Positions 61,029 through 64,000 of a DNA stretch of 64,000 nucleotides are shown here, piece after piece (the stretch's first letter is position 1; each line of letters starts with the position of its first letter). Under the pieces are notes generated by a model. That model was not told the origin of the DNA. It saw only the letters and a program-made list of their open reading frames with translations, and ran no database searches. Source of the stretch: Coxiella-like endosymbiont (GTDB lineage Bacteria > Pseudomonadota > Gammaproteobacteria > Coxiellales > Coxiellaceae); assembly GCF_030643785.1 (NCBI RefSeq), contig NZ_CP094378.1:992001-1056000 (forward strand), in the 5' to 3' direction. The position numbers and the translations under genes are program-made.

Positions 61029-61129
61029 AAGCGGCCCAGATCACCATTTTATCGTCTGAGGAAAGCCGGATGCAAATAGCACCATTTGTGGCAGTATTTA
61101 AAAATCCTTGGCTCATTTCCTTTTATATC

Positions 61130-62500
61130 ATTCTATCACCGGATAATTCGGAAAAACGATAACGTGTAATAGCCCGTTGGAAAAAGAATATACTTAGGAT
61201 GGACGGCATCATAACCAAAAGGTTCTTTGGACTCCTTAATATCACAATCATGATAACTGCTCGCTGAGTGGGAAGAGAAAATCTATCTAATAATCCGTAC
61301 GAAATAGCTCCCACTATAGCTGCACCAACTCCTGTCTGGGCAGCAGGACAACGTAATAACAAAAAATGAAAGCGCCGCCCCAAATAATCCTCGTTAAAAA
61401 ATAAATAACAGCGGCAATAAAACAGCGGCAATATTGAGAACTCTGTAAAAGACTTCGACGAGAACCCACTGTCAGCGCCGAAAGGGGCCCCCACACTAAT
61501 TCAGGGTTCTTAACCCTTTTTTTTGAATGGCGGTTTGAACAGACTGGCGCAAATAATCCATAGGTTCTTCCCACGGTGATCGCTTTAATAATTTAAATGG
61601 CATCCGATTAATCACTGAACCGATTGCCCAAATGCCGTTAATAAACAACCATTGCTGATAATTAAATCCTCCAGGATTGGAGAAGCCCATAGGGAAGCTT
61701 CAATTTCACTACCAAATACCAACAAGTCGTCTACTCTTAGAATAGGATGCTTTCCGTACCAATTCAAGCGAATGAGAGACGATTATTTTTTTGTGATTTA
61801 TTGAATTCCTAACGTATTCTCTTAAAGCAACCCATGAATTTGACCGGTTATATAGAAAAATCCATGGACTGAAAGCTATTCTTTTGAATACTGTCGGGTT
61901 CAAATTATACTTTAATACTAATCGGCTTAACGCGATCGATAGCTTGTTGCATATTTTGATAGGTTACTGGCCTGCCTTGCTGTCGCTGGAAGTGGCCAAA
62001 GGATCCCACAATTGTGCAATTACTCCACGGCCCGAGCCTGAAAGTTATAATACTCACTCGCCAATGATTAGCGGCGTCGATTAGCGGCGTCGAGAGGAGT
62101 GAACAGTTTCACTTTTCCTGAAATTTGCTTCTCTGTTAAAGCTCTGGTGAGCTCCTCAAGCTGCTGACGCTCATGTTGAATAGCATAATAATTCTAAATG
62201 CCTTTTCCAATTTAATAAGGCTTCAAGACTTCATTAATTATCGGTCTTTCAAGATTTAAACGAGAACTCTCTATTGCCGTGCTAATAGTGCCAATAAAAT
62301 TCTCACTAGCTCCTGCTTTTCCTCTTTAAGAAGATTCATTGAAGAAGATTCATTAGTGTGATAGCATGATTTTTCGCAAAATCTAAAATGAGGGATCTAA
62401 TATAATATTATAGTATCCATTTTTCTCGGCCGAAAGAAAAATCTTTAAAATATATCAGCCAAAATCAATTCATTTTTAGTTTATTCACTTTTATTCAATG
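61130..62500 (-). pseudogene. comEC: Relic of the DNA-uptake channel ComEC
   Basis: Minus-strand fragments. From 61496 to about 61690: FSNPGGFNYQQWLFINGIWAIG and PWEEPMDYLRQSVQTAI, as in the ComEC N-terminal OB-type region. From 61123 to about 61360: GVGAAIVGAISYGLLDRFSLPTQRAVIMIVI, the family's FSLPTQRA motif in the membrane channel domain. Frames change repeatedly, with tandem duplications at 61407-61434 and 62066-62091. Directly upstream of msbA, where other Coxiellaceae and Legionellaceae also have comEC. Natural transformation is probably lost. Confidence 0.7.
62079..62091. repeat. Second copy of a 13-bp tandem duplication
   Basis: GATTAGCGGCGTC at 62066-62078 and again here, perfect and head to tail. 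Confidence 0.95.
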
Positions 62501-62559
62501 GTATTGCATTTCCTCGATTGGGAATATATTAGCTCCTTTTTCCTGTAAAAAGTGAATAT

Positions 62560-62830
62560 TGCTATAGTTATTAAACGAATTATTACTCTAGTGGCTAGTG
62601 GCTCATGATCGCATGAAAAAAGAATTAGTGGCATGGGTAGAAAAACACAAAAAAATTAAAAAACATACACTTTTAGTCACAGGTTCTACTGGACGCTTTA
62701 TAGAAACCCTCCTAGACATGACAATCCACAAGTTAAAAAGTGGTCCTTTAGAAGGAGATCTCCAAATTGGAGCTGAAATCATTAATAAGCACGTCGATAT
62801 TTTAATTTTCTTTTTTTGGGGGGCACTCCT
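62560..62830 (+). pseudogene. mgsA: Truncated methylglyoxal synthase
   Basis: N-terminal half only: (A)[55 protein letters not shown] and [13 protein letters not shown], clearly MgsA (TGSTG and GDLQIGA motifs). The start region is broken by a 7-bp duplication (CTAGTGG, 62588-62601). The second half (HDPDVKALLRI onward) is absent and the pnp 3' end follows 56 bases on, so a deletion joined them. Confidence 0.8.
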
Positions 62831-62885
62831 TGGTTGGAATAGAATATTCGGAAACTTCCTAATTATAAAAGTTATCGCAACCGCC

Positions 62886-64000
62886 CTATCTCTTAACCTC
62901 GTCAACCTGTTTCATGCTAAGGCGAACTCGACCTTCTCTATCGATTTCAATGACTTTAACGCGAACGATTTGACCTTCTTGAAGATAATCTCGCACGTTT
63001 TCCACATGCTCCTGAGCGATCTGGGAGATATGCACAAGCCCTTGATAATTTTGAAAAATTTGAACTACTGCACCGAAATCCAAGATCTTAAGAACCGGGC
63101 CTTCATACATTTTCCCCAGCTCTACCTCGGCCGTTAATTCTTCGATCCGTCTTTTCGCAGCTTCACCCTCTTCCATGGAATGAGCAGCAATTTTAATTGT
63201 ACCGTCATCAGCAATATCGATAGCACAATTTGTTGCTTCGGTAATTTCTCGAATTATTACCCCACCCTTTCCAATGACATCACGAATTTTTTCTGGGTTG
63301 ATTTTCATCGTAATGTAGCGCGGAGCCAATTGAGAAACTTGAGAACGAGGTTGGGCAATAACTTTATTCATTATAGTGAGAATATGCAGACGACCCTTCT
63401 TTGCTTGATCAAGAGCTCGTTCCATAATTTCTTTAGTGATTCCTTTGAATTTGATATCCATTTGTAACGCTGTCACGCCTTTTTCCGAACCAGCGACTTT
63501 AAAATCCATATCACCCAAATGATCTTCATCACCGAGAATATCCGAGAGGATTGCGTATTTTTCGCCTTCCTTAATTAATCCCATAGCAATACCCGCGACA
63601 GGTGCTTTTGTAGGCACTCCCGCATCCATGAGTGCCAAACTACTCCCGCATACGCTTGCCATAGAACTAGAACCATTCGATTCAAGGATCTCAGAAACTA
63701 CCCGAATCACATAGGGGAATTCTGCTAAAGTGGGAACCACCGGTACGATTGCTCGTTTGGCTAAACGTCCATGGCCGATTTCTCGTCGTTTAGGGCCACT
63801 CATAAAACCAACTTCACCGACACAAAAAGGTAGGAAATTGTAGTGGAAGATAAAATCTTCCCGCCGATCACCATCCAAGTTATCTATCATCTGTGCGTCC
63901 CGCTCAGTTCCCAATGTAGTAACCACTAAAGCTTGGGTCTCGCCTCGAGTGAATAAAGCGGAACCATGAGAACACGGAAGAATACCTACTCGAATAGTAA
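62886..64000 (-). CDS. pnp: Polyribonucleotide nucleotidyltransferase (5' end cut by window edge)
   Basis: Phosphorolytic 3'-5' exoribonuclease of RNA turnover. About 371 codons are present, open to the edge. Second RNase PH core: [37 protein letters not shown], and [17 protein letters not shown] domain [23 protein letters not shown]1 domain ending [26 protein letters not shown]. The usual acidic tail seen in E. coli is absent. Intact in the part seen. Confidence 0.95.
   Translation of the reverse strand, partial: TIRVGILPCSHGSALFTRGETQALVVTTLGTERDAQMIDNLDGDRREDFIFHYNFLPFCVGEVGFMSGPKRREIGHGRLAKRAIVPVVPTLAEFPYVIRVVSEILESNGSSSMASVCGSSLALMDAGVPTKAPVAGIAMGLIKEGEKYAILSDILGDEDHLGDMDFKVAGSEKGVTALQMDIKFKGITKEIMERALDQAKKGRLHILTIMNKVIAQPRSQVSQLAPRYITMKINPEKIRDVIGKGGVIIREITEATNCAIDIADDGTIKIAAHSMEEGEAAKRRIEELTAEVELGKMYEGPVLKILDFGAVVQIFQNYQGLVHISQIAQEHVENVRDYLQEGQIVRVKVIEIDREGRVRLSMKQVDEVKR

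Noticed and set aside
62831-63137. Continuation of the mgsA frame into pnp
   Set aside because: Beyond about 62830 the reading is simply the antisense of pnp, not MgsA.
1-64000. Mobile elements, prophage or rRNA
   Set aside because: No transposase, integrase, inverted-repeat-bounded element or rRNA sequence was seen on either strand.

Overview
The window looks like a stretch of the chromosome of a Coxiella-type gammaproteobacterial endosymbiont, most plausibly one of the tick-associated Coxiella-like symbionts with a large, still decaying genome. This is inferred from gene content and order, not from a database match. The DNA is AT-rich. Well-preserved housekeeping genes alternate with long stretches where protein families can still be read but only across several frames. 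Local gene orders are typically gammaproteobacterial: fimV-truA-accD-folC-dedD-cvpA-purF, pncC-recA-recX-alaS-lysC-csrA-tRNA-Ser, rpsF-rpsR-rplI-dnaB-alr, scpA-scpB-rluB, and lpxK/msbA/comEC. No phage, insertion sequence, CRISPR array or rRNA was seen.

Layout. 1-1743: lipoprotein-release ABC genes lolD (cut by the edge) and lolC. 1810-8494: a biotin locus, birA(+), bioD-bioC-bioH-bioF-bioB (minus) and bioA (plus), with a divergent promoter and a degenerate BirA-type operator between bioB and bioA. 8500-14250: a relic zone with two dead GacA-type response regulators flanking a dead sugar-phosphorylase cluster (GH65, trehalose-phosphatase, beta-phosphoglucomutase), then a dead helical-repeat protein. 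14900-21600: tRNA-Ser(GCT), csrA, lysC, alaS, recX (frameshifted), recA, pncC. 21670-24297: mutS, broken by several short tandem duplications. 24294-26630: a glycosyltransferase and a peptide transporter. 26690-32922: a QEGLA-family relic, rluB, scpB/scpA (frameshifted), a kinase-like relic, yciO, yciB/yciI relics, bolA. 32960-37125: MFS, dusA and purF relics around rpmE. 37129-42187: cvpA, SPOR protein, folC, accD, truA, fimV-like. 42346-46330: relics (metallo-beta-lactamase fold, DsbA-like, DsbB-like, unknown) around coaBC. 46515-61028: typA, asd, aroC, sdhE, alr, dnaB, rplI, a DUF2232 protein, rpsR, rpsF, a Mth938-like protein, nadE, lpxK, msbA. 61030-64000: comEC and mgsA relics and pnp (cut by the edge).

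Two patterns run through the window. (1) Single-base length changes in homopolymer runs break the frame of about a dozen otherwise well-conserved genes, including ones normally essential (dnaB, asd twice, lpxK twice, msbA, plus bioC, bioF, scpA, scpB, accD, sdhE, rpmE). Nearly all are one base shorter than the conserved reading needs. (2) Head-to-tail duplications of about 7-19 bp occur at more than twenty places, almost all in relic genes or spacers. The mutS gene itself is broken by them. One in-frame, slightly diverged copy lies in intact typA. Pattern 1 could be sequencing error, RNA-polymerase-slippage-tolerated mutation, or real decay after mismatch-repair loss; the sequence alone cannot separate these. 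I did not find a clearly new defence, mobile or biosynthetic system.

Functionally, the surviving genes support protein synthesis, cell-wall and lipid A formation, lysine/aromatic precursors, NAD, CoA, malonyl-CoA and possibly biotin. DNA mismatch repair, natural transformation, trehalose-type sugar use, GacA signalling, purF-dependent purine synthesis and a periplasmic disulfide pair appear lost.
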